64,000 nt of DNA from an uncultured Acidobacteriaceae bacterium (lineage in GTDB: Bacteria; Acidobacteriota; Terriglobia; Terriglobales; Acidobacteriaceae), in NCBI GenBank assembly GCA_903849645.1, contig CAINJJ010000046.1, forward strand, positions 15,001-79,000, read 5' to 3'. Below, one piece after another: positions 12,267 through 18,542 of the stretch (its first letter is position 1; every line of letters begins with the position of its first letter). The position numbers and the translations under genes are program-made. Below the pieces are notes generated by a model. It was not told the DNA's origin. It saw only the letters and a list, made by a program, of their open reading frames with translations, and did not search any database.

Positions 12267-13424
12267 ATGGCCAGTTCCTCAATCTCCTATCTGTGGCGCG
12301 ACACCAGGGCGCACAAGGGATTCAGAGCAGGCATTTCGTTGCACGGGCACACCAACCAATCCATTGAGACCCTTTCGTTCCTGGCCAAGTTTGGCAAGCA
12401 GTTCCCGGCCATGCAGCCGCTGATGGCGCGCATGGAAAACCGCTCGGAGGCCAACCACGGGTACCGGGTGGACTATGCGGCCGCCTATTGGACGCCCCCC
12501 ATGACGCCCAAGCTGGCCTTTGACCTGGAGAGCGGGCAAATCGAGAAGCTCGATCTGGCGCCGATGGTTTCGCTCAGCGACCATGACAACATCAAGGCCC
12601 CCCTGCTTCTGCGCTCCCTGCCCAGCGCGCGGCAGATTCCCATCTCGGTGGAGTGGTCGGTCCCCTACGGGGTGCAGTCCTTCCACCTGGGCGTGCACAA
12701 CCTGCCCAGCGCCCGTGCGGCGGAGTGGATGGAGACGTTGCTGGACTTCACCGCCCACCCCAGCGACGCGCGGCTGACCGAGATCCTGATGGCGCTCGAC
12801 GCGGAGCCGGATGTGCTGGTGGTCTTCAACCACCCCACCTGGGACCTCTACATGATCGGGAAGGTGAAGCACGAGTTCATGGTCAACCAGTTCCTGCAGC
12901 AGAACGGCGCCTTTCTCCACGCGCTGGAACTGAACGGGCTGCGCAACTGGGAAGAGAACCGGGCCGTGCGGCAGATGGCGGAGAAGTGGAACATGCTGCT
13001 GATTACCGGCGGCGACCGGCACGGCGTGGAGCCGAACGCCAACATCAACCTGACCAATGCCGCCTGCTTTACCGAGTTTGTCCACGAGATTCGGCGCGAA
13101 AGGAAGAGCCACATGCTCTTCATGCCGCAGTACGCCGAGCCTTGGAAGCACCGGATTCTGCAATCGGCGATTGATGCTGTGCGGCACTACCCTGACTTTC
13201 CGCAGGGTTCGCGGACCTGGGACGAGCGCGTCTATCACCCGGACGCCAACGGGGTGCCCCGGCCTCTGAGCGAACTGTGGCCCAGCGGCAAGGCTCCGGC
13301 AGCCATGCGGTGGGGCATCGGCCTGGTGCAGTTGATGGGTAGGGGGCTGGTCTCCGGCAGCCTGCGCATGGTCTGGAACGAGTCCTACCAGTTGCGCCTG
13401 GCCATGGGCGAGAGCGACCGCTGA
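12267..13424 (+). CDS. PHP-domain phosphoesterase-like protein
   Basis: A 385-residue protein of the polymerase and histidinol phosphatase (PHP) superfamily, metal-dependent phosphoesterases. Histidine/aspartate metal-site motifs occur in order: SLHGHTN near residue 28, SLSDHDN near 104, FNHPTWD near 190 and GGDRHG near 252. The spacing resembles stand-alone PHP phosphatases rather than HisK or DNA polymerase, but the substrate is not deducible. The ATG at 12267 has AAAGGAG seven bases upstream, which decides it over an earlier in-frame start. It stands alone with about 400 bases of upstream non-coding DNA. Confidence 0.8.
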   Translation: MASSSISYLWRDTRAHKGFRAGISLHGHTNQSIETLSFLAKFGKQFPAMQPLMARMENRSEANHGYRVDYAAAYWTPPMTPKLAFDLESGQIEKLDLAPMVSLSDHDNIKAPLLLRSLPSARQIPISVEWSVPYGVQSFHLGVHNLPSARAAEWMETLLDFTAHPSDARLTEILMALDAEPDVLVVFNHPTWDLYMIGKVKHEFMVNQFLQQNGAFLHALELNGLRNWEENRAVRQMAEKWNMLLITGGDRHGVEPNANINLTNAACFTEFVHEIRRERKSHMLFMPQYAEPWKHRILQSAIDAVRHYPDFPQGSRTWDERVYHPDANGVPRPLSELWPSGKAPAAMRWGIGLVQLMGRGLVSGSLRMVWNESYQLRLAMGESDR

Positions 13425-13531
13425 ACAGTGGGCAGTGGGCAGGGACGCTTCACAGTTTTGCTGGGGATGGGATGGCCAGCCTACGACTGCCTGTCCCTCA
13501 CCCCTCTGACGGAAAACTGCAAGCTGTTGAT

Positions 13532-13582
13532 TTTATGGTGGGCGCTGCAGGATTCGAACCTGCGACTTCCACCGTGTGAAGG
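13532..13582. repeat. left attachment-site copy (partial tRNA-Val)
   Basis: Fifty-one bases identical to 15589-15639. The repeat ends at GTGTGAAGG, after which the tRNA copy continues with TGGCACTC but this copy has AACTCTG. It therefore covers the T arm, variable loop and the 3' part of the anticodon arm on the minus strand, without the 5' half, and cannot form a tRNA. Confidence 0.9.
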
Positions 13583-13840
13583 AACTCTGATTCTGTAAGT
13601 TGTTGATTTCAGGAGCATCGGTGGCACCGAAATGCATCCAAAAGCATCAGAAATCCATCTTCAGCACTTTCTTCAGCACCTTCAAAACCAAAAAGGTAGC
13701 AGTCTGGGTGGAAGTCGCAAATCCCGTGACAATCATCACCGGGTCGGCACCTTGAACCTCTGTAATCTCTTTGGTTGATAAGAAAAGGCGATTGGATTCA
13801 TGGCCAACCACCCCAAAAAGAGCCGCCTTTGCCCTTGACA
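13583..13840. other. non-coding tail of the islet with an inverted tRNA fragment
   Basis: No supported gene. At 13707-13719 the 13-base TGCGACTTCCACC of the tRNA-Val anticodon/variable region recurs on the opposite strand relative to the attachment copies, preceded by GGATT as in the tRNA if six bases (CGAACC) are removed. The hydrophobic tail of a minus-strand frame (ending VLKKVLKMDF) has no recognisable homologue and may be debris of a lost gene. Confidence 0.45.
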
Positions 13841-15187
13841 TTACTTGAGCTTCCGCTTCTGGGAGCCAGCCAAGAGTTCCGACCTCCCGACGACCGTTCG
13901 TGGGGTCTCCAGCTTGGAAGGGTCGGAGACACCTTCGAAAGCCGGATTCGACTTCCACAGGCTGAGGCTGTACATCCGTGAATCCCGCAGCGAGGTCACG
14001 CCTTCGCTCCACGCCGCCAGCATCCTCTTGCCCGTGTCCCTGAAGTCAGCCAAGCTGTCCATCATTTCGCGGACTGCCGGGGCGGTATCGGCGACGGCAT
14101 CGCTGATGCGCTCGACCATCACTCGCTGCTCCTTCTCCGGGATGCCGAGGTTGGCTGTGATGAACCGGGAGAGGGTCTTGCCGGGGAGCCATGTCTTCTT
14201 GCCCATCAGGCCGATGCCGGGTGGGTTGTGCTGGTACCCGGCATAAACCGAGGTCGTGAAGAAGTCGTAGGCGGGAGCAAGACTGGCATCCTCCCGCGAC
14301 GTGTAGAGCAACGCGATGTTCTTGGCATGGCAATCGGCGTTCCGCAGGGCGTAGGTCAGCAGCAGCATCGCAGTCATCTTCTGGAAGGTCTCGTATTGGT
14401 TGCCACCCTGCACATGAGCACGGACCGCCTTCGCGATTCGCTCCCACGTGGTCTCGTACTTCTGGGCTGGGCGCAACCCCAAAAGCGAACAGAAGTCCTC
14501 AAGAGCGCGGAAGGGCTTGCCGCTCTCGTCCAGGTCGAAACGGTGCACCACGAGGACGTTGCCATCCTCAGAGAGTTCCGTTTTGGCCGTAGGGAGCACC
14601 TTTGCCACGACTTGCATACACAGGTGCTCGTTCGCCGTGGCGAATGGGAGTCGCAAAGAGGAACCTTTGACGATGTGCCGGTGGGTCAGCAGAGTCGCCT
14701 TGGGATGCCGCCCCAGTCCAGCCTTCTCCTTTTCTGTATCGAGGAACTTTGGCAGGACGCCGGAGACGCCGCTCCTTGCGTGCTCACGAACAAGCTGCGA
14801 GAACGCCTCTTCGGAGTTGTCGCCCTTCAGCAGTTCAGCTACCTCGACTGGCTTGGCAGGTTCATCCAACACCGCTCCCGGTGGAGCAACCTTCAGCCGT
14901 CCCACCATGTTGCGGCCAATGACCGAGAGCAGAGCAACCGGACTGGCTCCGATGTGCGGTCCGAACTCCTCCTGCAAAACTTGCAGCAGGTAGCCCTCGG
15001 GCAGGTTCATGCGGAAGATGGGGTGGAGTTCGTCGTCCCACGGATAGGACTCGGTGCGGACGGGCATCGTCAGCGAGACAAGGGTCTCAGGCGAGGCATC
15101 CGGTGTGTAGGCCATCACGCTGCGGAAGTCGCCGACCTGCTCCAGCACGCCAACGTGCTTGTCGAGGACGTGGACATTCAGCTTCAT
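13841..15187 (-). CDS. hipA: HipA-type serine/threonine kinase toxin
   Basis: A 448-residue HipA family kinase. In E. coli, HipA phosphorylates glutamyl-tRNA synthetase and induces dormancy. Family parts are visible: the glycine/serine loop SGVSGVLPK (139-147) at the position of the autophosphorylated loop, VHRFD (214-218), the catalytic loop NADCHAKN (283-290) and the metal-binding YD at 307-308. It overlaps the upstream antitoxin by four bases (ATGA), typical of translational coupling. The N-terminal HipA_N-like region starts directly, so the kinase appears complete. Whether its target is GltX is not known. Confidence 0.9.
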   Translation of the reverse strand: MKLNVHVLDKHVGVLEQVGDFRSVMAYTPDASPETLVSLTMPVRTESYPWDDELHPIFRMNLPEGYLLQVLQEEFGPHIGASPVALLSVIGRNMVGRLKVAPPGAVLDEPAKPVEVAELLKGDNSEEAFSQLVREHARSGVSGVLPKFLDTEKEKAGLGRHPKATLLTHRHIVKGSSLRLPFATANEHLCMQVVAKVLPTAKTELSEDGNVLVVHRFDLDESGKPFRALEDFCSLLGLRPAQKYETTWERIAKAVRAHVQGGNQYETFQKMTAMLLLTYALRNADCHAKNIALLYTSREDASLAPAYDFFTTSVYAGYQHNPPGIGLMGKKTWLPGKTLSRFITANLGIPEKEQRVMVERISDAVADTAPAVREMMDSLADFRDTGKRMLAAWSEGVTSLRDSRMYSLSLWKSNPAFEGVSDPSKLETPRTVVGRSELLAGSQKRKLK

Positions 15188-15438
15188 GCTCCACCCCGCT
15201 CACGCCGCAGTTCATCGAGGGTGCCAGCCGCCCCAACTTCGGTGAAGCTTATCTCCAGCCCAAGCACAGCGAGGACAGCCAGCAGCTTGCGGGAGCCGAA
15301 CTCTGATAGCTGCCCTCGCTCAAACCGAGAGATGGTTTCCCGTGTGAGCCCGGTGCGGACGGCGACTTCGCTCTGGCTCAACTTGAGAGCCTTGCGCTTT
15401 GCCGCGACCGCTTCGCCGAGTTCCGCAAGAGTCTGCAT
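15184..15438 (-). CDS. hipB: HipB-type antitoxin, XRE helix-turn-helix
   Basis: An 84-residue DNA-binding antitoxin expected to bind HipA and repress the hipBA promoter. The helix-turn-helix is clear: LSQSEVAVRTGLTRETISRF near residues 20-40. The C-terminal tail (LEISFTEVGAAGTLDEL) matches the part that contacts HipA in the family. The ATG at 15438 is preferred because an upstream in-frame GTG at 15456 would put a perfect palindrome inside the coding region; the GTG remains possible since no strong ribosome site precedes the ATG. It overlaps hipA by four bases. Confidence 0.88.
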   Translation of the reverse strand: MQTLAELGEAVAAKRKALKLSQSEVAVRTGLTRETISRFERGQLSEFGSRKLLAVLAVLGLEISFTEVGAAGTLDELRRERGGA

Positions 15439-15440
15439 GA

Positions 15441-15456
15441 GTGATATATATATCAC
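15441..15456. promoter_or_regulatory. HipB operator 1, perfect palindrome
   Basis: GTGATATATATATCAC is a perfect 16-base palindrome lying two bases upstream of the hipB ATG. Its half-site pattern GTGA-N8-TCAC recurs at 15481. HipB homologues bind similar N8-spaced palindromes in their own promoter, so autorepression is likely. Confidence 0.75.
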
Positions 15457-15480
15457 CTTAGAGGTCTTAACATGGAAATA

Positions 15481-15496
15481 GTGACATAATTATCAC
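15481..15496. promoter_or_regulatory. HipB operator 2
   Basis: GTGACATAATTATCAC keeps the GTGA-N8-TCAC halves of operator 1 with a less symmetric centre. The two operators start exactly 40 bp apart, about four helical turns, which would place two HipB dimers on the same DNA face. The AT-rich DNA between and around them is the probable hipBA promoter. Confidence 0.65.
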
Positions 15497-15588
15497 TTAT
15501 GTGGCGGATGATTTGCTTTACAGTCGAACACACCCTCGGTACCCGAAAAGGTGGCAGTCGCATCTCAAGGTGCATGATTTTCTTGGGG

Positions 15589-15639
15589 TTTATGGTGGGC
15601 GCTGCAGGATTCGAACCTGCGACTTCCACCGTGTGAAGG
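15589..15639. repeat. right attachment-site copy inside tRNA-Val
   Basis: Identical over 51 bases to 13532-13582. This copy belongs to the intact tRNA gene, whose 5' 28 bases continue to 15667. Confidence 0.9.
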
Positions 15640-15667
15640 TGGCACTCTACCGCTGAGTTAAGCGCCC
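15593..15667 (-). tRNA. tRNA-Val(CAC)
   Basis: On the minus strand the 75 bases fold as a full cloverleaf: acceptor GGGCGCT/AGCGCCC, D arm with loop AGCGGTA, anticodon stem CCACC/GGTGG with loop TTCACAC, T arm with loop TTCGAATC, discriminator A and an encoded CCA. The anticodon is CAC (valine codon GUG). It serves as the integration site of the neighbouring hipBA islet, whose left end carries a partial copy. Confidence 0.95.
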
Positions 15668-16079
15668 GTGTGCGGAGTCCGCGGAGGGCTGGCCAGGGAC
15701 GAGCCAGCGGGGCATCCCGTAGGGTAGAGTAACACCAGCGGGGGTTTGCGGCCAACTCCGGGCATTGATTTTGCCTGTATGGCGCCGCCCAACCCCGGCC
15801 TTGCACCCCATGCGCTGGAGAGTTCGATCAGTTCGCCAAGCAGCCGACTTTCCCACGGACGGGGAGGCGGCGTTGCGCCCTGCCTCGGGGTTGAGCGGGA
15901 TGGAACACACGGGGCCCGGCATCGCTCGTGGCTCCCATCCCGGCCCCGGAGGGTCTCCTTTCCTGGCGCGGAATGGCGACAGGGATGGGGGGACGCAGGG
16001 CGCTCAAAAAGCGCGCAATTCCTCTCAAGAAACTTCTTCTTCCGCGCAACCTTCCAGTGGGGACGGTGTTCCTGAAGAT

Positions 16080-16733
16080 ATGGCAACCCTGGTCCTGGAC
16101 AAATCGGCCCTGGGAGCGGGAACGGCGCAACCGACCCACGAGCGGGTGGCTGTTGACCTTGATCCCGCCAGCGACGCGGCGATCATGTTGCGCGTGGCCG
16201 CGGGCGACGAGTCCGGGTTTACCTACCTCGTGGAAAAGTACCACCGGCCGATGATTCACTTTCTCTTCCGCATGGTGCGTAACCAGGCCATTGCCGAAGA
16301 GATGGCCCAGGAGGTTTTCCTGCGCGTTTACCGCTCCCGGGAGAGCTACCGCGCGGAGGCCAAGTTCACCACCTGGCTCTATCGCATCGCCACCAACCTG
16401 GCGGTGAACCACGCGCGGGATACCAGGCACGAGCGGGCGGCGAAGACGGTTTATCTGGACGCCGCGGACGAAGAGACAGGCACGACGCCGGACGTAGCCG
16501 ACGATGAGCCCTCGGTGGAGCAGCGGCTGATGCGCGATGAGCGCATGGCCGCTATCCGCAAGCACGTGATGGCGCTGCCCGAGAGGCAGCGCATGGCAGT
16601 ATTGATGCACAAGTACCAGGGGATGGATTATCGCCAGATCGGCGAGGTGCTGAAACTGAGCGAGTCGGCAACCAAGTCGTTGCTGTTTCGCGCGTATCAG
16701 ACGCTGCGGGAAAAGCTGAAGGACTTTGTTTAA
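16080..16733 (+). CDS. ECF-family RNA polymerase sigma factor
   Basis: About 217 residues. The sigma2 domain is recognised by FTYLVEKYHRPMIHFLFRMV and QEVFLRVYRSRESY, and sigma4 by LPERQRMAVLMHKYQGM followed by the helix-turn-helix YRQIGEVLKLSESATKSLLF. It directs core polymerase to a specific promoter set. The start is uncertain: the ATG at 16080 begins a protein of typical ECF length, but the frame is open upstream with ATG at 15900 (277 residues) whose extra part is glycine/serine-rich and poorly conserved in character. The next gene, 42 bases downstream, encodes a zinc-finger anti-sigma, so the two should form a regulatory pair. Confidence 0.9.
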   Translation: MATLVLDKSALGAGTAQPTHERVAVDLDPASDAAIMLRVAAGDESGFTYLVEKYHRPMIHFLFRMVRNQAIAEEMAQEVFLRVYRSRESYRAEAKFTTWLYRIATNLAVNHARDTRHERAAKTVYLDAADEETGTTPDVADDEPSVEQRLMRDERMAAIRKHVMALPERQRMAVLMHKYQGMDYRQIGEVLKLSESATKSLLFRAYQTLREKLKDFV

Positions 16734-16775
16734 GCGAGAAGAGCCGGGAGACACCGGCAGGGAGAGAGGCTGGCG

Positions 16776-17273
16776 ATGGAGACGAACAAGTTGAATTGCG
16801 CGGGGATGGATGAGAAGCTGGCGGACCTGCTGCTCGATCCGGAGTCTGCGCCTGCCAAGGTTCAGTTGCATCTGGCCGGGTGCGCGGAGTGCCGCCGGGA
16901 ACTCGACGAGTTGCGCGCGACGATGAATCTGCTCGACACCTGGAAGGGACCGGAGCCGAGCCCCTATTTTCTGACGCGGTTCAATGCGCGGTTTGACGAA
17001 GAGCGACAGGCGGCGCCGGCTGGCTGGCTGGCGCGGCTGCGGGCGCGGATTCTTTTTGGAGAGGGCATGGCGGTGCGTCCGCTGGCGGCGATGGCGCTGA
17101 CGGCGGTGCTTCTGGTGGCAGGCGGCGGGTATCTGGACGTGACGGATTGGGACCAGCCGCCGGCGGCGCCGGAGCAGGCTGCGGTGGTCCACGACCTGCA
17201 GACCATGGACAGCAACGCCCAACTGCTGGACGAGTTGGAAACCATTTCAGACAGCAACGATAGCGGGAACTAG
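16776..17273 (+). CDS. zinc-finger anti-sigma factor, membrane-anchored
   Basis: A 165-residue protein with an N-terminal cytoplasmic zinc-finger anti-sigma domain (HLAGCAECRREL, the H-x3-C-x2-C pattern near residues 32-43) and one membrane segment (MALTAVLLVAGGGYL near 109-123), followed by an acidic periplasmic tail of about 40 residues. It likely holds the adjacent ECF sigma factor inactive until an envelope signal. It follows the sigma gene by 42 bases with GGGAGAGAGG upstream of the ATG. Confidence 0.82.
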   Translation: METNKLNCAGMDEKLADLLLDPESAPAKVQLHLAGCAECRRELDELRATMNLLDTWKGPEPSPYFLTRFNARFDEERQAAPAGWLARLRARILFGEGMAVRPLAAMALTAVLLVAGGGYLDVTDWDQPPAAPEQAAVVHDLQTMDSNAQLLDELETISDSNDSGN

Positions 17274-17313
17274 GTCTCTGATCGCATGATTTGACGTATT
17301 GATTTCGTGCTTT

Positions 17314-17342
17314 CCCAGGTCCCCAGACGCGAGGGACCTGGG
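17314..17342. repeat. hairpin CCCAGGTCCC / GGGACCTGGG, REP-like
   Basis: A perfect 10-bp inverted repeat with a nine-base spacer between the anti-sigma gene and the DUF3106 gene. The same arms occur in the hairpin at 58185-58219. It lacks a T tract, so it is more likely a dispersed repeat or an RNA stabiliser than a terminator. Confidence 0.6.
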
Positions 17343-17412
17343 GCACCCAGGATTGGTAGACGACAAGCAGTCAGAGAACTGGCTTCAGGAAACGGCAGGG
17401 CAGGGAAGCGGG

Positions 17413-18288
17413 ATGAACGGCGGACACAACGCGAGCGAGGCGACACGGGTGCGGCGGGCGGTTATCGCGGCTGCGACCGTGATGCTGTGCGCCTGTGTTT
17501 CGATGGCCCAGCCGCAGCGGCAGAGCGCGCCTCGCCCGGCTCCGCCCCCCCGCTCCGCGCCGCAGCCCCGCGCTTCGGCTCCCCGGCCTGAGGCCAGGCC
17601 CATGCCTCAGGCGAGGCCGCAGTTTCAAAGTCGGCCTCAGCCGCAGTATCAGAGCCGCCCTCAGCCGCAGCTTCGGCCTTCGTATCCCTCCCAGGCTTCT
17701 CCTTATGCAGGTCAGCCGCCCCGGCCCGCATCCGGCTATGCACAGCCCATTGTGCGTCCCGCCTATCCAAACTCCCCCTACCCTGGGCAGCCTTATCCCG
17801 GTGCGGGCTATGCGCGGCCGGCTTATCCGGGGTCCGCTGCGCCGGCGAGCGCCCCGCCCGGCCACCTGGGCGATTGGCTGAACCAGCATCGGTCTGTTCC
17901 CACACAGGAGCAGGAGCGGATGCTGCGTACCGACCCCAGCTTCAAGCGGCTGCCGTCCACCGACCAGCAGAGGCTGGTGCAGCAGCTCGATCATGTGAAC
18001 CAGTTGCCGGATGAGCAGAGGCAGCGCAGGCTGGCTCGGTCGGAGGCGCTGGAGCACATGTCGCCGCAGGAGCGGATGCAGGTGAACAACTCCGCACGGC
18101 GCTGGGCAGCGCTGCCGCAGGAACGCCAGTCGATGATGAAGAATGCCTTCCGCGACCTGCGGGCGGTGCCGCTGGACCAGCGGCAGACGGTGCTGGATTC
18201 GCAACGCTATCGGGGCGTCTTCAGTCCTGAGGAGCGCGGCATTTTGAGCGATATGCTTCGCGTGGAGCCCTTCCAGCCGGCGCGGTAG
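17413..18288 (+). CDS. secreted DUF3106 protein with Pro/Gln-rich region
   Basis: About 291 residues. A hydrophobic signal-like segment (AVIAAATVMLCACVSMAQ) carries cysteines that could serve lipidation or cleavage. A Pro/Gln/Tyr/Arg-rich low-complexity stretch follows (about residues 35-150, repeated QSRPQPQ and YPG units). The C-terminal 140 residues are helical with the repeated pattern LPQERQ/MSPQER typical of DUF3106, found mostly downstream of ECF sigma factors. It is probably a periplasmic component of the same envelope-stress locus. The ATG at 17413 has GGGAAGCGGG just upstream. Confidence 0.75.
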   Translation: MNGGHNASEATRVRRAVIAAATVMLCACVSMAQPQRQSAPRPAPPPRSAPQPRASAPRPEARPMPQARPQFQSRPQPQYQSRPQPQLRPSYPSQASPYAGQPPRPASGYAQPIVRPAYPNSPYPGQPYPGAGYARPAYPGSAAPASAPPGHLGDWLNQHRSVPTQEQERMLRTDPSFKRLPSTDQQRLVQQLDHVNQLPDEQRQRRLARSEALEHMSPQERMQVNNSARRWAALPQERQSMMKNAFRDLRAVPLDQRQTVLDSQRYRGVFSPEERGILSDMLRVEPFQPAR

Positions 18289-18542
18289 GCGTCAGACCAG
18301 GCACAGCTCCGGCCGGTGGCTCACCCTTCAGGCCTTACGTCCTATCCCATGTACACGCTGTCGGCGTCCCATCCTTTTCACAGCCTCATCGTGAAAAGGG
18401 TAGGCGAGAAAGCACCGGAGCGCGGCTTGCTGCTCTTGGAAATGGTTGGTTGGGGTTCGTGCTCTCCCATCCTTTCGCAAGGTGCGCGGAAGGATGAGGC
18501 GCCCACAGATTTGTGGCGGATCGAAGAGTCGGCCACCCGCCC
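18289..18542. other. gene-free gap with two inverted repeats
   Basis: Between the DUF3106 gene and the convergent GH3 gene. Inverted repeats: CCTTTTCAC / GTGAAAAGG at 18373-18399 (nine-base loop) and CATCCTT / AAGGATG at 18468-18496. The first may help end transcription; the second resembles a decayed REP-type hairpin. No convincing reading frame. Confidence 0.5.

Larger units (their letters stand above)
13532..15639. mobile_element. tRNA-Val-associated islet carrying hipBA, no integrase
   Basis: The element is bounded by two identical 51-bp direct repeats, 13532-13582 and 15589-15639. Each contains the 3' 47 bases of the tRNA-Val gene, including CCA, plus the next four bases. The right copy is part of the intact tRNA; the left copy is followed by unrelated sequence. 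This is the footprint of integration at a tRNA 3' end with restoration of the gene. The only intact genes inside are a HipA/HipB pair on the minus strand. No integrase was found, so the islet is either a deletion remnant or was mobilised in trans. Confidence 0.8.

Noticed and set aside
13425..13450. CAGTGGGCAGTG words after the PHP gene and again after the ECF gene at 22434
   Set aside because: Short purine-rich words at two gene ends, too short to call a repeat family without a genome count.
13647..14012. 121-codon frame at the end of the islet
   Set aside because: Its N-terminal two thirds lie opposite or within the hipA 3' end in another frame, and the remainder is unrecognisable; kept only as possible debris.
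15765..16079. N-terminal extension of the ECF sigma factor
   Set aside because: The extra residues are low-complexity and start almost next to the tRNA; a start at 15900 is still possible, but 16080 gives a normal ECF protein.
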